Source of the DNA: Roseomonas sp. AR75
GTDB taxonomy: Bacteria > Pseudomonadota > Alphaproteobacteria > Acetobacterales > Acetobacteraceae
Direction: 5' to 3'
NCBI RefSeq assembly: GCF_005222815.1
Contig: NZ_STGB01000004.1
Location: 372,001 to 436,000, forward strand
Length of the DNA: 64,000 nucleotides
Position numbers and translations under genes: made by a program. Shown here piece by piece: positions 53,800 to 63,429 of this stretch. Position 1 is the first letter of the stretch; each line of letters opens with the position of its first letter. Under the pieces are notes generated by a model. The model saw nothing but the letters and a program-made list of their open reading frames with translations, was not told the DNA's origin and searched no databases.

Positions 53800-54120
53800 C
53801 CCATCGCCGCTCCCGCTACCGGTGCCGGCCTGCGCGCGGACGCCCCATGCGCCGCGCATCATCTCTCAATGCGATATGAGGCAGCGTAATCCGACACGCT
53901 GTCAAGCGCATGGCGGTCCTGCGCCGCAGCCCCGCGGGTCCGTGCCCGAGTCACGCCGCGGCGCCACCTGGTCGCGCGCGTCGGCACATTCCGGTCACGA
54001 ACCCGAAGGGCGACTGCGCGTTTCAGTCGCCGGTCTTGTGGGGGCTGCCACACTGTATACGTTAGGCGGGTCGCTGCACGGCGCCCGTCCGGCGCAGGCC
54101 GTCGGGGGGACCGGTCCGGC
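53800..54120. other. Divergent promoter region
   Basis: About 320 bases between the divergent hydrolase operon and the sensor kinase. TGTATACG near 54,052-54,059 could be a kinase -10 region, but no good -35 at normal spacing was seen. No gene recognised. Confidence 0.4.
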
Positions 54121-56778
54121 ATGGACCATTCGACACGCGCGGGTGCCGCGGTGAAGGCGGCCGCGCCGCTGCGCCGGCGGCTGCCGCTCGGCGCGCATCT
54201 GCTGCTCCTGACGCTCGCGGTCCTGCTGCCGGCGCTGCTCGCGGGCGGACTCACCGCCTGGCAGCTCGGCAGCGCCTATCGCCAGGTGGTCGAGACGGCG
54301 CTGCAGGGCGGCGCGCGCACCCTCGCCGTCGCGGCGGATCGCGAGATCGACGTCGCCGTCACGGCCGTCACCTCCCTCGCCGCTTCCCGCGCCGTGCGCG
54401 ACGTGGCGAATGGCGCGACAGGCGGGCAGGCCGATACCGCGTTGGCCGACCTGTACGAACGCGCGCGGGCCGTCGGCAATGCCTTCGGCGGCTGGATGCT
54501 GCTGGTGCGTGCCGACGGGTCCCAGCTCTTCAACACGCTGCGCCCGCTCGGCGCACCGCTGCCGGTCGCCAATGGAAGGCCCTGGATCGACCGCGCGATC
54601 GCCACCGGCGCGCCGGTGGTCAGCGACCTCTTCACCGGAAGCGTGTCGGCGCAGCCCATCCTTGTCGCCGCCGCGCCGGTGGCGGGCATGGCGTCCGATC
54701 CGCCCCGGCGCGAAAGGCTGGCGCTGATCCTCGCCTTCGACCCGGCGCGGCTCGCGGCGCTGCTGGCGCATGTGCGGGCGGGCGAGATCGCCGGTCTGAT
54801 CCAGGTCTCCGATGGCAGGATCATCGCGCGGTCCGTGGGCCATGCCGAGGCGATCGGCCAGGTCGCGCCGGGCTGGATCGCCCAGCCCCTCGGCGCGCAG
54901 GAGGTCGGCATCGCCGCCGGCCCCTCGCTGGAAGGCAGCCCGATGGTGGGCGCCTTCCACCGGCTGGAGCGCGTGCCCTGGGCGGTGGTGGTCACGGCCC
55001 CCGCCCCGGCCCATGTCGCCGCCTGGCGCAGGCCGGTGGAGCGGCTGGCGGTGGGCGGCGTCCTGCTGCTCGCCATTGCGCTGCCGCTGGCCTTCCTGCT
55101 CGCGCGACGGCTGCTCGGCCCGCTGCAGGCCTTGGCACGCGAGGCCGATGCGGTCGCGGCCGGCCATCCTGCGCCGCCCCGCGCGCCCCCTGCACCCGTG
55201 GCGGAGTTCGAGGCGCTGCGCCACGCCTTGGCGCGCGCCGCCGAGGCCGCCCGCGCACGCGCCGTCTCCGAAGGCCGCGCCGCCGCCGCGGAGGAAGCGG
55301 CCGGCGCGCTGCGCACCGAGCGCGATCGCGCGCGGCTGTATTTCGACGTCGCCCGCGCCATGCTGGTCGTGCTGGGGCCTGACGGCACGGTGCGCAGCAT
55401 CAACCGCGAAGGCCTGGCCGTGCTCGGCCTGGAGCGGGAGGAGGAGGCGGTCGGCCGCGACTGGTTCGCGAACTTCCTGCCGCTCGCGCTGCGCGCGCCG
55501 GTGCGTGCGGTGTTCGACAGCATCGCGACCGCGGGCGCAGCGGCGGAGGGCTCGCACGAGAATGCCGTGCTGCGCGCCGACGGCACAGAGCGGTTGGTCG
55601 CCTGGCGCAACACGGTGCTGCGGGACGAGGCCGGGCGCCTTCTCGCCGTCGTCGCCTCCGGCGAGGACATCACCGAACGCCGCGCGGCGGAGCAGCGGCA
55701 GACGCTGCTGATGCGCGAGGTGGACCACCGCGCGAAGAACGCGCTGGCCGTCGTGCAATCCATCCTCCGGCTCACCCGCAACCAGGGCCCGCAGGATTTC
55801 GCCGCCGCAGTCGAGGGGCGGGTGAATGCGCTGGCGCGCGCGCATACGCTGCTGGCGCGCGAGCGCTGGGCCGGCGGCGACCTGCGCGAACTGGCAGAGG
55901 CTGAGCTCGAACCTTATGCCGAGGCCGGGCGCCTGCGGTTCGATGGTCCGCCGGTGCGGCTGGCGCCAGAGGCGGTGCAACCGGTGTCCCTGGTGCTGCA
56001 CGAACTCGCCACCAACGCCGCCAAGCATGGCGCGCTGTCGCATCCCGGGGGCCGGATCGCGCTGCGCTGGGCGCCGCAGCCCGGCGGTTCGTTGCGGCTC
56101 GACTGGGCGGAGACCGGCCAGTCCGAGGCAGACTTCAGGGGCCCGCCGACGCGGCGCGGCTTCGGCACGCGGATGATCGTCGCGACGGTGACCGGCCAGC
56201 TTGCGGGCCATGTCGATTTCGACTGGCGGCCGGATGGGCTGCGCTGCGGAATCCTGATCGGGCCGGGCCGCATCGCGTCCACCGCCTCGGCCGGCCTCGC
56301 GCCCTCCGCGGCCCCGGCGCCCGACATCGTCTCGCTGGATGGCAGGCGGATCCTGGTGGTGGAGGACGAGCCGCTGGTGGCGATGGATGTCGAGCAGACC
56401 CTGCGCGACCTCGGCGCCGCGGTGATCGGGCCGGCCGGCACCGTGGCCGAGGCGCTGCGCCTGGTCGAGCAGGCCGGCATGCCGGATGCGGCCGTGCTGG
56501 ACGTGAACCTGGGCGGACAGGCGGCCTTCCCGGTGGCCGACCTGCTGGTGCGGCGCGGCGTGCCGGTGCTCTTCGCCACCGGCTATGGCGAGTTGCCGGA
56601 AGGCTGGAGCGGGAATGGCGGGCAGGGTCTCACGGCGCTGCTGCGCAAGCCGGTCGGGCGGGAGGCGCTGGCCGCCGCGCTGGGCCGCCTGCTCGCGGCG
56701 CCGACTGGAACGGCACCGGCGGCGGAGCCCCGCCAAGGGACCCCGCCGCGCGAGGCCAGGCACCGCGGCTGTTCCTAG
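54121..56778 (+). CDS. Hybrid sensor histidine kinase (HisKA_2/HWE type) with receiver
   Basis: An 885-residue membrane sensor. Helix 1 at about 20-45, a periplasmic sensor domain to about 300, helix 2 at about 303-325 and a HAMP-like linker (LLGPLQALAREADAVAAG). A PAS domain lies at about 400-520. The HisKA_2 phosphoacceptor is His536 in LLMREVDHRAKNALAVVQS. An HWE-type ATPase domain runs to about 720, with HELATNAAKHGALS. A C-terminal receiver has Glu748/Asp749/Glu750, phospho-Asp794 and Lys843. The cognate output protein is not adjacent. Often linked to general stress or light responses in alphaproteobacteria. Confidence 0.9.
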   Translation: MDHSTRAGAAVKAAAPLRRRLPLGAHLLLLTLAVLLPALLAGGLTAWQLGSAYRQVVETALQGGARTLAVAADREIDVAVTAVTSLAASRAVRDVANGATGGQADTALADLYERARAVGNAFGGWMLLVRADGSQLFNTLRPLGAPLPVANGRPWIDRAIATGAPVVSDLFTGSVSAQPILVAAAPVAGMASDPPRRERLALILAFDPARLAALLAHVRAGEIAGLIQVSDGRIIARSVGHAEAIGQVAPGWIAQPLGAQEVGIAAGPSLEGSPMVGAFHRLERVPWAVVVTAPAPAHVAAWRRPVERLAVGGVLLLAIALPLAFLLARRLLGPLQALAREADAVAAGHPAPPRAPPAPVAEFEALRHALARAAEAARARAVSEGRAAAAEEAAGALRTERDRARLYFDVARAMLVVLGPDGTVRSINREGLAVLGLEREEEAVGRDWFANFLPLALRAPVRAVFDSIATAGAAAEGSHENAVLRADGTERLVAWRNTVLRDEAGRLLAVVASGEDITERRAAEQRQTLLMREVDHRAKNALAVVQSILRLTRNQGPQDFAAAVEGRVNALARAHTLLARERWAGGDLRELAEAELEPYAEAGRLRFDGPPVRLAPEAVQPVSLVLHELATNAAKHGALSHPGGRIALRWAPQPGGSLRLDWAETGQSEADFRGPPTRRGFGTRMIVATVTGQLAGHVDFDWRPDGLRCGILIGPGRIASTASAGLAPSAAPAPDIVSLDGRRILVVEDEPLVAMDVEQTLRDLGAAVIGPAGTVAEALRLVEQAGMPDAAVLDVNLGGQAAFPVADLLVRRGVPVLFATGYGELPEGWSGNGGQGLTALLRKPVGREALAAALGRLLAAPTGTAPAAEPRQGTPPREARHRGCS

Positions 56779-56897
56779 CGAGGGGGCTCGCTCCGCGGAC
56801 AGCCCGGCCCGGCGGCGCCCGATATCGCGGCGCATCATCGGGGCGCCGCTTCGCTTGGCGCTTGCCCGGCGCCACGCCAGGGCGCATTCCCTGCGGC

Positions 56898-58670
56898 ATG
56901 GCCGCGCCGCGAATCCGCCTGCTGCCGCCGACCACCGCCAACCGCATCGCCGCAGGCGAGGTGGTGGAGCGCCCCGCCGCCGCCGTGAAGGAGCTGGTGG
57001 AGAACGCGCTCGATGCCGGGGCGCGGCGCATCGCCATTCGGCTCGAGGAAGGCGGCATCGCCGGCATCCTGGTGGAGGATGACGGCAGCGGCATGTCCGC
57101 CGCCGAGCTCGATCTCGCCGTGGAACGCCACGCCACCTCCAAGCTGCCGGAGGAAGCGATGCTGTTCCGCATCGCCACGCTGGGCTTCCGTGGCGAGGCG
57201 CTGCCCTCCATCGGCGCGGTGGCGCGGCTGACCATCACCTCCCGCACCGAAGGCGGCGATGCGCACGCCATCACCGTCGAGGGCGGCCGGAAGTCCGCCG
57301 TGGCGCCGGCCGCAGGCCCGCCGGGCACCAGGGTGGAGGTGCGCGACCTGTTCTTCGCCACCCCGGCCCGCCGCGCCTTCCTGAAATCCGCGCGCAGCGA
57401 GGCGGAGGCGAGCCTGGATGCGGTGCGCGGGCTGGCGCTCGCCTGGCCCGGCGTCGCCTTCGCGGTGGAAAGCGACGGGCGCCCCGTGCTGGCGTTGCCC
57501 GCGCAGGCGCGGGAGGCGCGCATCGCCGCGCTGCTCGGCCCGGAGTTCTCGGCGGCCGCGCTGGCGGTGGAAGCGGAGCGGGGCGCGCTGTCGCTCTCGG
57601 GTCTTGCCGCGGCGCCGCTGCACCATCGGCCCACCGGCACGGCGCAGCACCTGGTGGTGAACCGCCGCCCGGTGCGCGACCCGCAGCTTCGCACCGCTTT
57701 GCGTGTTGCCTATCGCGAGCTGATCCCGCGCGGCCGCCATCCCGCCGCGGCGTTGTTCCTGGAGCTGCCGCCGGAGGCGGTGGATGTGAATGTCCACCCG
57801 ATGAAGACCGAGCTGCGCTTCCGCGATGCGGAGGCGGTGCGCGGCCTGCTGATCTCGGCGCTGCGCCGCGCGCTGGCCGTCGGCGTCGCGGCCGTGCCGG
57901 GCTTGGCGCCGGAAGCCGTGCCCGGCTCGGGCGGCTTTGCCGAAAGCGCGGCGCCCGCCCCTGCGCCACCCAGGCCGATGCTGACCGGCTGGCAGCCGGC
58001 GCCGCCGCGCCCCGCCGCCCCGCGCCTGCCGCTCGGCTTCGCCGCCCCGCCGCCGCCGCCCGAGCCGATCCTGCCCGAGGAGGAGGGGCCGCTCGGCCGC
58101 CCCCTCGCACAGCTCCTGTCCACCTATGTGCTGGCCGAGGCGCCGGATGGCGCGCTGGTGCTGGTGGACCAGCACGCCGCGCATGAGCGCCTGACGCATG
58201 AGGCGCTGAAGGCGCAGCTCGAGGCGGGCGGCGTGCGCGCGCAGCCGCTGCTGCTGCCCGCCGTGGTCGAGCTGCCCTCCGCCGCCGTGGCGCGGCTGCT
58301 GGACGCCGCGACGGCGCTGGAACGCCTCGGGCTGGAGATCGAGGGCTTCGGCCCCGGCGCGATACTGGTGCGCGGGTTGCCGGCGCTGCTCGGCAACCCC
58401 GACCCCGCGCCGCTGCTGCGCGACCTGGCGGAGGAGATGGCCGAGGATGGCGGGGAAGGGCTGGCCCTGGCCGACCGGCTGGATGCCGCGGTGGCGCGGC
58501 TGGCCTGCCATGGCTCGGTCCGCGCCGGGCGGCGACTGACCGGCGCGGAGATGGCGGCCCTGCTGCGCGACATGGAGCGCACGCCGCGCGCGGCGACCTG
58601 CAGCCATGGCCGCCCGACCTTCATCCGGCTGGGCAGGGCGGAGCTGGAGCGGCTGTTCCACCGCCGATGA
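56898..58670 (+). CDS. mutL: DNA mismatch repair protein MutL
   Basis: A 590-residue MutL. The GHKL ATPase has IAAGEVVERPAAAVKELVEN, DDGSGM and GFRGEALPSI. A Pro/Ala-rich linker runs from about 330 to 400. The C-terminal dimerisation domain carries DQHAAHERLTHE, which fits the endonuclease motif DQHA(X)2E(X)4E, so this MutL probably nicks DNA itself, as in MutH-less bacteria. ATG 56898 is the likely start; 56862 is an alternative. It overlaps the next gene. Confidence 0.95.
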   Translation: MAAPRIRLLPPTTANRIAAGEVVERPAAAVKELVENALDAGARRIAIRLEEGGIAGILVEDDGSGMSAAELDLAVERHATSKLPEEAMLFRIATLGFRGEALPSIGAVARLTITSRTEGGDAHAITVEGGRKSAVAPAAGPPGTRVEVRDLFFATPARRAFLKSARSEAEASLDAVRGLALAWPGVAFAVESDGRPVLALPAQAREARIAALLGPEFSAAALAVEAERGALSLSGLAAAPLHHRPTGTAQHLVVNRRPVRDPQLRTALRVAYRELIPRGRHPAAALFLELPPEAVDVNVHPMKTELRFRDAEAVRGLLISALRRALAVGVAAVPGLAPEAVPGSGGFAESAAPAPAPPRPMLTGWQPAPPRPAAPRLPLGFAAPPPPPEPILPEEEGPLGRPLAQLLSTYVLAEAPDGALVLVDQHAAHERLTHEALKAQLEAGGVRAQPLLLPAVVELPSAAVARLLDAATALERLGLEIEGFGPGAILVRGLPALLGNPDPAPLLRDLAEEMAEDGGEGLALADRLDAAVARLACHGSVRAGRRLTGAEMAALLRDMERTPRAATCSHGRPTFIRLGRAELERLFHRR

Positions 58671-60016
58671 CGCCGCCCGCCCGCATCGTGCTCGACGTCT
58701 CCAGCATCCTGCGCTGGACCGGCCCGCCCGTGGGCATCCTGCGCGTCGAGCAGGAACTGGCGCGGCACGGCCTGGCCGCGGAGCCGGATGTCGTGCCGGC
58801 CTTCTTCGATCCCCGCCGCGGCGTCTTCCGCGCGCTGAACCCGGCTTGGCGGGACCGGCTGCTGGGTGCCGAGGCGGCGATCGACCACGTCACGCTGGAC
58901 TGGCGCCGCCAGCGACGCCTCTGGCAGAACCTCGCCTCGCCGCGCTACCCCGCGGCGATGGCGCTGGAACGGCTGCGCCTGGCCGGGCATGGCTGGGCGG
59001 CGCAGGCGCAGAGACGTCTGCTCGGCGCCTATGTGCATCACGCGCCGTTCGGCGCGCCGGGGGTGCGCCATGCGGTGGTGCCCCTCGACATGGCGCTCGG
59101 CGCGACGCTGGCGCTCGGCCCGCGCGACCGGCTGCTGCTGGCGGGATCGGGCTGGGCGCGGGCGCGCGCCGCCGCGGCGCATGGGATGGAAGCCGGCGCG
59201 CGGCTGGTGCCGCTCTGCTACGACCTGATCCCACTGCTGCATCCCGAATGGTTCCCGCCGGAGGAACTGCCGGATTTCGAGGCCTACTGGGCCGCCCTGC
59301 TGCCCGCCGCCGCCCGCGTGCTGTGCAACGCCGCCTGCGTCGCGGAGGACATCACCCGTCACGCCGCAACGCTCGGCCACCGCATCGCGCCGCCCAGCGT
59401 GCTGCCGCTGGGCTTCGCGCCGCCCCCGCCGGTGCCGCCCGCGCCGCTGCCCCCGCCGCTCTCACCCGGCCGCTTCGCGCTCTTCGTCAGCACCATCGAG
59501 CCGCGCAAGGGCCACGCGGCGCTGCTGGCCGCGTGGCGGCGCCTGGTGGCGGAGGGCGTGCCGCAGCGCGCCGATTTCCGCCTCGTCTTCGTCGGCCGTC
59601 CCGGCTGGATGGTGGAGGCGGTGCTGCGCGCGCTGCCGGACGCGGATGGCGCGCTGGGCGGGCGCGTGCTGCATCTGCGCCACGTCGACGACGCCACGCT
59701 GCGGCGGCTGCTGGCCGATTGCGCCTTCACGCTCTACCCCTCGCGCTACGAGGGGTTCGGCCTGCCGATCATCGAGAGCTTCGCCGCCGGCAAGGCGGTG
59801 ATCGCCTCCACCGGCGGCGCCGTGCCGGAGACGGTGGGCGGCCTCTCCCCCTGCCTCGATCCGCTGGATGTGGACGCCTGGACGGCGACGCTCGGCGCAT
59901 GGATCGCCGACCCGGCCGCGCGCGCGCCCTGGGAGGCGCGGATCGCGCGGCAGTTCCGACCGCTGCACTGGCCGGAGGCCGCCGCCGGGATCTTCGCCGC
60001 TACCCGCGCGGCGTGA
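58667..60016 (+). CDS. GT4-type glycosyltransferase
   Basis: A 449-residue GT-B glycosyltransferase. The C-terminal nucleotide-sugar half has FVSTIEPRKGHAALLAAW, VFVGRPGW and the signature LYPSRYEGFGLPIIESFAAG with its EX7E pair. The N-terminal half is poorly conserved. Its ATG overlaps the mutL stop by four bases. Its 3' end overlaps the convergent next gene by 17 bases. Probably adds sugars to a surface polysaccharide; acceptor unknown. Confidence 0.9.
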   Translation: MTPPARIVLDVSSILRWTGPPVGILRVEQELARHGLAAEPDVVPAFFDPRRGVFRALNPAWRDRLLGAEAAIDHVTLDWRRQRRLWQNLASPRYPAAMALERLRLAGHGWAAQAQRRLLGAYVHHAPFGAPGVRHAVVPLDMALGATLALGPRDRLLLAGSGWARARAAAAHGMEAGARLVPLCYDLIPLLHPEWFPPEELPDFEAYWAALLPAAARVLCNAACVAEDITRHAATLGHRIAPPSVLPLGFAPPPPVPPAPLPPPLSPGRFALFVSTIEPRKGHAALLAAWRRLVAEGVPQRADFRLVFVGRPGWMVEAVLRALPDADGALGGRVLHLRHVDDATLRRLLADCAFTLYPSRYEGFGLPIIESFAAGKAVIASTGGAVPETVGGLSPCLDPLDVDAWTATLGAWIADPAARAPWEARIARQFRPLHWPEAAAGIFAATRAA

Positions 60017-60911
60017 GCAGGCTGCGCAGCCACAGCAGATGCGCATGCAGCCGCGTGCGCAGGGCCAGGCCGGGCTGCGCGCGCAGCAGCGCCAGCGCCG
60101 CCCGCGCGCCACGCCCCTGGCCCAGGGCAAGCTGCTCCTTCGCCGCGCCGAGCGCGCCGGCGATCAGCGCATCGGACATACCGTCCAGGCCGTCATCCTC
60201 GGCGCGCCCGGCGCGGCGCCGCTCGGCGGCGCGCCGCGCGCGATGCGCGGCGACGATGCTGCGCTCGAGCGTCTGCCAGGTCGCCTGCCCGGCATGGATG
60301 CGATAGTCCACCAGCGCCTCGGTGAGCGCATGCAGCGCTCCGGCCTCGCTCAGCCGCAGCCACAGATCGTAATCCTCCGCGCCGTCATAGCTGGCGCGAT
60401 AGCCGCCAACCGCCAGCACGGCCGCGCGGTTCAGCAGCATGGTCGGATGCGCCAGCGGATTGCCCCGCGGCAGCGCCGCGGCGATCGCCTGCGGGCCGGG
60501 CGGCGGCGTCACTTCCCGCAACACGCGGCCGGCGGCATCCACCACGCGCCAGCCGGACGCGATCGCCACCGCCTGCGGCGTCGTCGCGGCCAGCGCCATC
60601 TGCTTTGCCAGCCGGTCCGGCCGCGCGACGTCGTCGGCATCCATCCGCGCCACCCAGGGCGCTCGGGATGCGGCCAGGCCGCGGTTCAGCGCAGACACCA
60701 CGCCGCTGCGCGGCTGGGTCAGCACCCGGATGCGTGCGTCCCGCCGCGCCGCCTGCGCCAGCAGTTGCGGGGTGGCATCGCGCGAGCCATCATCCACCAC
60801 GATGCAGTCGAAGTCGCGCCACTCCTGCCGCAGGATGCTGTCGAGCGCCGCGGGCAGGAAGGCGGCCCCGTCGCGCACCGGCATCAGCACGGACACCGCC
60901 GGCATCGTCAT
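60000..60911 (-). CDS. GT2-family glycosyltransferase
   Basis: A 303-residue GT-A enzyme. PAVSVLMPVRDGAAFLPAAL begins the fold, DFDCIVVDDGSRDAT and the metal motif in VARMDADDVARPDRL follow. The tail after 230 is Ala/Arg-rich. Start ATG 60911, with a second Met at 60905. The start lies only 16 bases from the start of a divergent glycosyltransferase. Confidence 0.9.
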   Translation of the reverse strand: MTMPAVSVLMPVRDGAAFLPAALDSILRQEWRDFDCIVVDDGSRDATPQLLAQAARRDARIRVLTQPRSGVVSALNRGLAASRAPWVARMDADDVARPDRLAKQMALAATTPQAVAIASGWRVVDAAGRVLREVTPPPGPQAIAAALPRGNPLAHPTMLLNRAAVLAVGGYRASYDGAEDYDLWLRLSEAGALHALTEALVDYRIHAGQATWQTLERSIVAAHRARRAAERRRAGRAEDDGLDGMSDALIAGALGAAKEQLALGQGRGARAALALLRAQPGLALRTRLHAHLLWLRSLLTPRG

Positions 60912-60927
60912 GCGGATGCCATAGCGG

Positions 60928-61674
60928 ATGGCGCTGCCGCCTGTCAGCATCATTACGGTCACGCGCGACGGCCTGTTCTTCACGCGGCTGCTGGTGGACC
61001 AGGTGCGCAGGCTGGTGGGCCCGCGCGACTACGAGATCATTGTGGTGGACCAGGGCAGCCGGGACGGCACCCAGGCCTGGCTGCGCGCCCAGCCGGATGT
61101 GCGGCTGCTGCGGCGCTGGACCTGGTTCGGCCACGGGCACCGCCATGGCGAGGCCGCGGAGAAGGCGGTGCGCGCGGCACGGCATGAGCGGATCGTGCTG
61201 CTCGATTCCGATGCGCATCCGGTCTCGGCCGACTGGCTGGAGAACAGCGCCGACCTGCTGGACGACGCCCGCCCCATCGCCGGCGCGATCTTCCGCAGCC
61301 CGCATCGCGGCAACCCGCATGGCTGGTACGTGCACCCGCATTTCATGGCGTTCCGCAGGTCGGACCTCGGCGGGCTGGTGGTGCTGCGCAAGCTCCGCGG
61401 CGAGGACACCGACACCGGCGAGGAAGCGACCATCCGCGTGCTGGCGGCGGGCCGCGGCGTGATCGGCCACGAGATCGCCTTCTGCCCGGAACTGTCGGTC
61501 GGGCACGAGAGAGTGCCGACGGTGGCGGGCGGCGTGTTCCATTGCTGGTACACCTCGCGCCTGCTGCACGAGGAAGCCGTTGTGCTGCGCGAATCCGAAG
61601 GCCAGGTCAGCCGCGCCACCTATCTCGACCCGCTGATGGCGAAGCTGCGGGCGCATTACGGGCTGGACTACTGA
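60928..61674 (+). CDS. GT2-family glycosyltransferase
   Basis: A 248-residue GT-A type enzyme. PVSIITVTRDGLFFTRLLVD, YEIIVVDQGSRDGT and the acidic metal motif IVLLDSDAHPVS are seen. It is short and has no membrane helices. It is divergent from the preceding gene with a 16-base gap, and its end overlaps the convergent next gene by seven bases. Confidence 0.88.
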   Translation: MALPPVSIITVTRDGLFFTRLLVDQVRRLVGPRDYEIIVVDQGSRDGTQAWLRAQPDVRLLRRWTWFGHGHRHGEAAEKAVRAARHERIVLLDSDAHPVSADWLENSADLLDDARPIAGAIFRSPHRGNPHGWYVHPHFMAFRRSDLGGLVVLRKLRGEDTDTGEEATIRVLAAGRGVIGHEIAFCPELSVGHERVPTVAGGVFHCWYTSRLLHEEAVVLRESEGQVSRATYLDPLMAKLRAHYGLDY

Positions 61675-62822
61675 TCGAGGCGCAGCTCCTGCGCGACTTC
61701 CGCCAGGATCGCCTCGATGCAGCGGAAATTGTCGGCGAAGTCGGCGCGCAGCGCCGCGACGCGCGCCGCGGCGCCGATCGCGCGGCGGCGGGCGGGATCC
61801 CGCAGCAGCAGCGCGAGCGTCTCTGCCAGCCCTGAATCGTCATCCGGCCGGTCGAGCACGAAGCCGCTGCTGCCATGCGCGATCAGGTCGGATGCGCCGT
61901 TCAGCCGCGTGGTGACCACCGGCAGGCCGGCGGCCATGCCCTCGATCGTCGCCAGGCTGCAGGCATCCCAGCGCGTCGGGTGCAGCATCGCATCCGCCGC
62001 GGCATAGAGCGGCTCCATCGCCGCGACCGGGCCGAGGAACGCCACCTGCTCCGCCACGCCAAGCCGGGCGGCAAGCCCGGACCAGGGCCGGTCCGGCAGG
62101 CCGCCGGCCACCGCAAGCCGCACATCTATCCCGGCGGCCCGCAGCCGCGCCAGCGCAAGCAGCGCCGTGTCCAGCCCCTTCAGGCGCAGATTGTGCGCCA
62201 CCATCAGCCCGAGGAAGGTCTCGTCGCCGAGCCCCAGCGCGGCGCGCGCCGGGCCGCGCAGCGGCGCCAGCCGTTCCGGCGCGAAGCGGGCATTGTCGAC
62301 GCCATTCGGCACCACGCGCAGCCGCTCCGGCGGCAGCCTGTGGCGCTGCGCGAGGAAGCTGCCGAGATGCCGCGACAACGCGATGACGCGCCGTGCGCGC
62401 GCCGCGGCGAGATGCTCGACGACGCGCATCTGCATCCGCCGGCTGTTCAGCCGCGGCGAGATCGTCGCGCGCAGCCGGCGCCAGGCGACATGGGAGGTGA
62501 TCTCCCGCTGCAGGGAATGCAGGCCGGAGCCGGTATGGGGATGCAGCACATGGCCCGACCAGCCGACGCCGCCATCATGCCAGACCATCGGCGGCAGCCG
62601 TCCCGGGCGCAGCGCCGCCGTCACGCCGCGCGCGCGGCCGAGCACGGAGCCGGGATCGGGGATCAGGTGCAGCCGTCCCGCGCGCACCGCGCCCTGTGCG
62701 CGGAAGGCCAGCAGATGCACCTCGTGCCCGGCATGCGCCAGATGCTCGGCGAAGCGCGCCGTCCAGCGTTCCGCGCCGCCACCTTCCGGGTTCCATTCCT
62801 CGATGACGAGGCCGACGCGCAT
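61668..62822 (-). CDS. GT4-type glycosyltransferase
   Basis: A 384-residue GT-B enzyme. VIEEWNPEGGGAERWTARF is the typical N-terminal loop, VIALSRHLGSFLAQRH and VPNGVDNARFAPERL precede the nucleotide-sugar half, and LHPTRWDACSLATIEGMAAG carries the EX7E-like pair (first Glu replaced by Asp/Cys context). Similar to LPS core alpha-glycosyltransferases (RfaG type). Confidence 0.9.
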   Translation of the reverse strand: MRVGLVIEEWNPEGGGAERWTARFAEHLAHAGHEVHLLAFRAQGAVRAGRLHLIPDPGSVLGRARGVTAALRPGRLPPMVWHDGGVGWSGHVLHPHTGSGLHSLQREITSHVAWRRLRATISPRLNSRRMQMRVVEHLAAARARRVIALSRHLGSFLAQRHRLPPERLRVVPNGVDNARFAPERLAPLRGPARAALGLGDETFLGLMVAHNLRLKGLDTALLALARLRAAGIDVRLAVAGGLPDRPWSGLAARLGVAEQVAFLGPVAAMEPLYAAADAMLHPTRWDACSLATIEGMAAGLPVVTTRLNGASDLIAHGSSGFVLDRPDDDSGLAETLALLLRDPARRRAIGAAARVAALRADFADNFRCIEAILAEVAQELRLDQ

Positions 62823-62966
62823 GCTGCCTCCGGACGTTCAGCGCGGAGGCTAGCCTGCGCTGCCGGGGACGGCGAGAGCCTGCTCGCGCTGCGAGACGTG
62901 CGGGATTCCCGTGCGCGCGGCGCGCCCGGCGTGTAGGAAGATGCGACGCGGAGCGGAGACAGGCCG

Positions 62967-63398
62967 ATGCGGGTGCTGCAATTGATCTACGCGTCACGGC
63001 CCTTCGGCTTCGATGCCGCCGCGCTCGAGGACATCCTCGCGGTGGCGCGCCACCGCAACGCGCAGGACGGCATCACCGGCGCGCTGATCTGCCGCCACGA
63101 CCTGTTCATGCAGGTGCTGGAAGGACCGCGCGCCGCGGTGACCGCCTGCTTCGGCCGCATCCTGCGCGACGACCGGCATGTGGAGGTCTCGCTGCTCTGG
63201 AGCGGCGACGCCGCGGCGCGGCTCTTCCCGGACTGGACGATGCGCGACGATTCCGTCCCGTCCTGGATGTGGAGCCGGGAGGCGCTGGCCGCCGGCGCCA
63301 TCGCCGGCGCCACCGCGGAGGAGGCGCGGCAGGTCTTCGTGCGCCTGGCGCGCGAGCCGCACCAATGCGGACTGGTCCTGCACGCCACCCGGCATTGA
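62967..63398 (+). CDS. BLUF-domain blue-light sensor
   Basis: A 143-residue stand-alone BLUF photoreceptor. Flavin-contact residues are Tyr8 in QLIYASRP, Asn30 and Gln of RNAQDGITGALI, and Gln50 in FMQVLEGPRAAV. The C-terminal cap (DSVPSWMWSREALA) holds the Trp/Met region that changes on illumination. There is no fused output domain, so it signals through a partner. It stands between the glycosyltransferases and a metal hydrolase. Confidence 0.93.
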   Translation: MRVLQLIYASRPFGFDAAALEDILAVARHRNAQDGITGALICRHDLFMQVLEGPRAAVTACFGRILRDDRHVEVSLLWSGDAAARLFPDWTMRDDSVPSWMWSREALAAGAIAGATAEEARQVFVRLAREPHQCGLVLHATRH

Positions 63399-63429
63399 CG
63401 GGGCCGCCGCGTGGCGGCACTCCGGACCG

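Noticed and set aside
53995..56838. 947-codon open frame antisense to the sensor kinase
   Set aside because: Low-complexity Arg/Gly-rich translation without domain pattern; the plus-strand kinase has all motifs.
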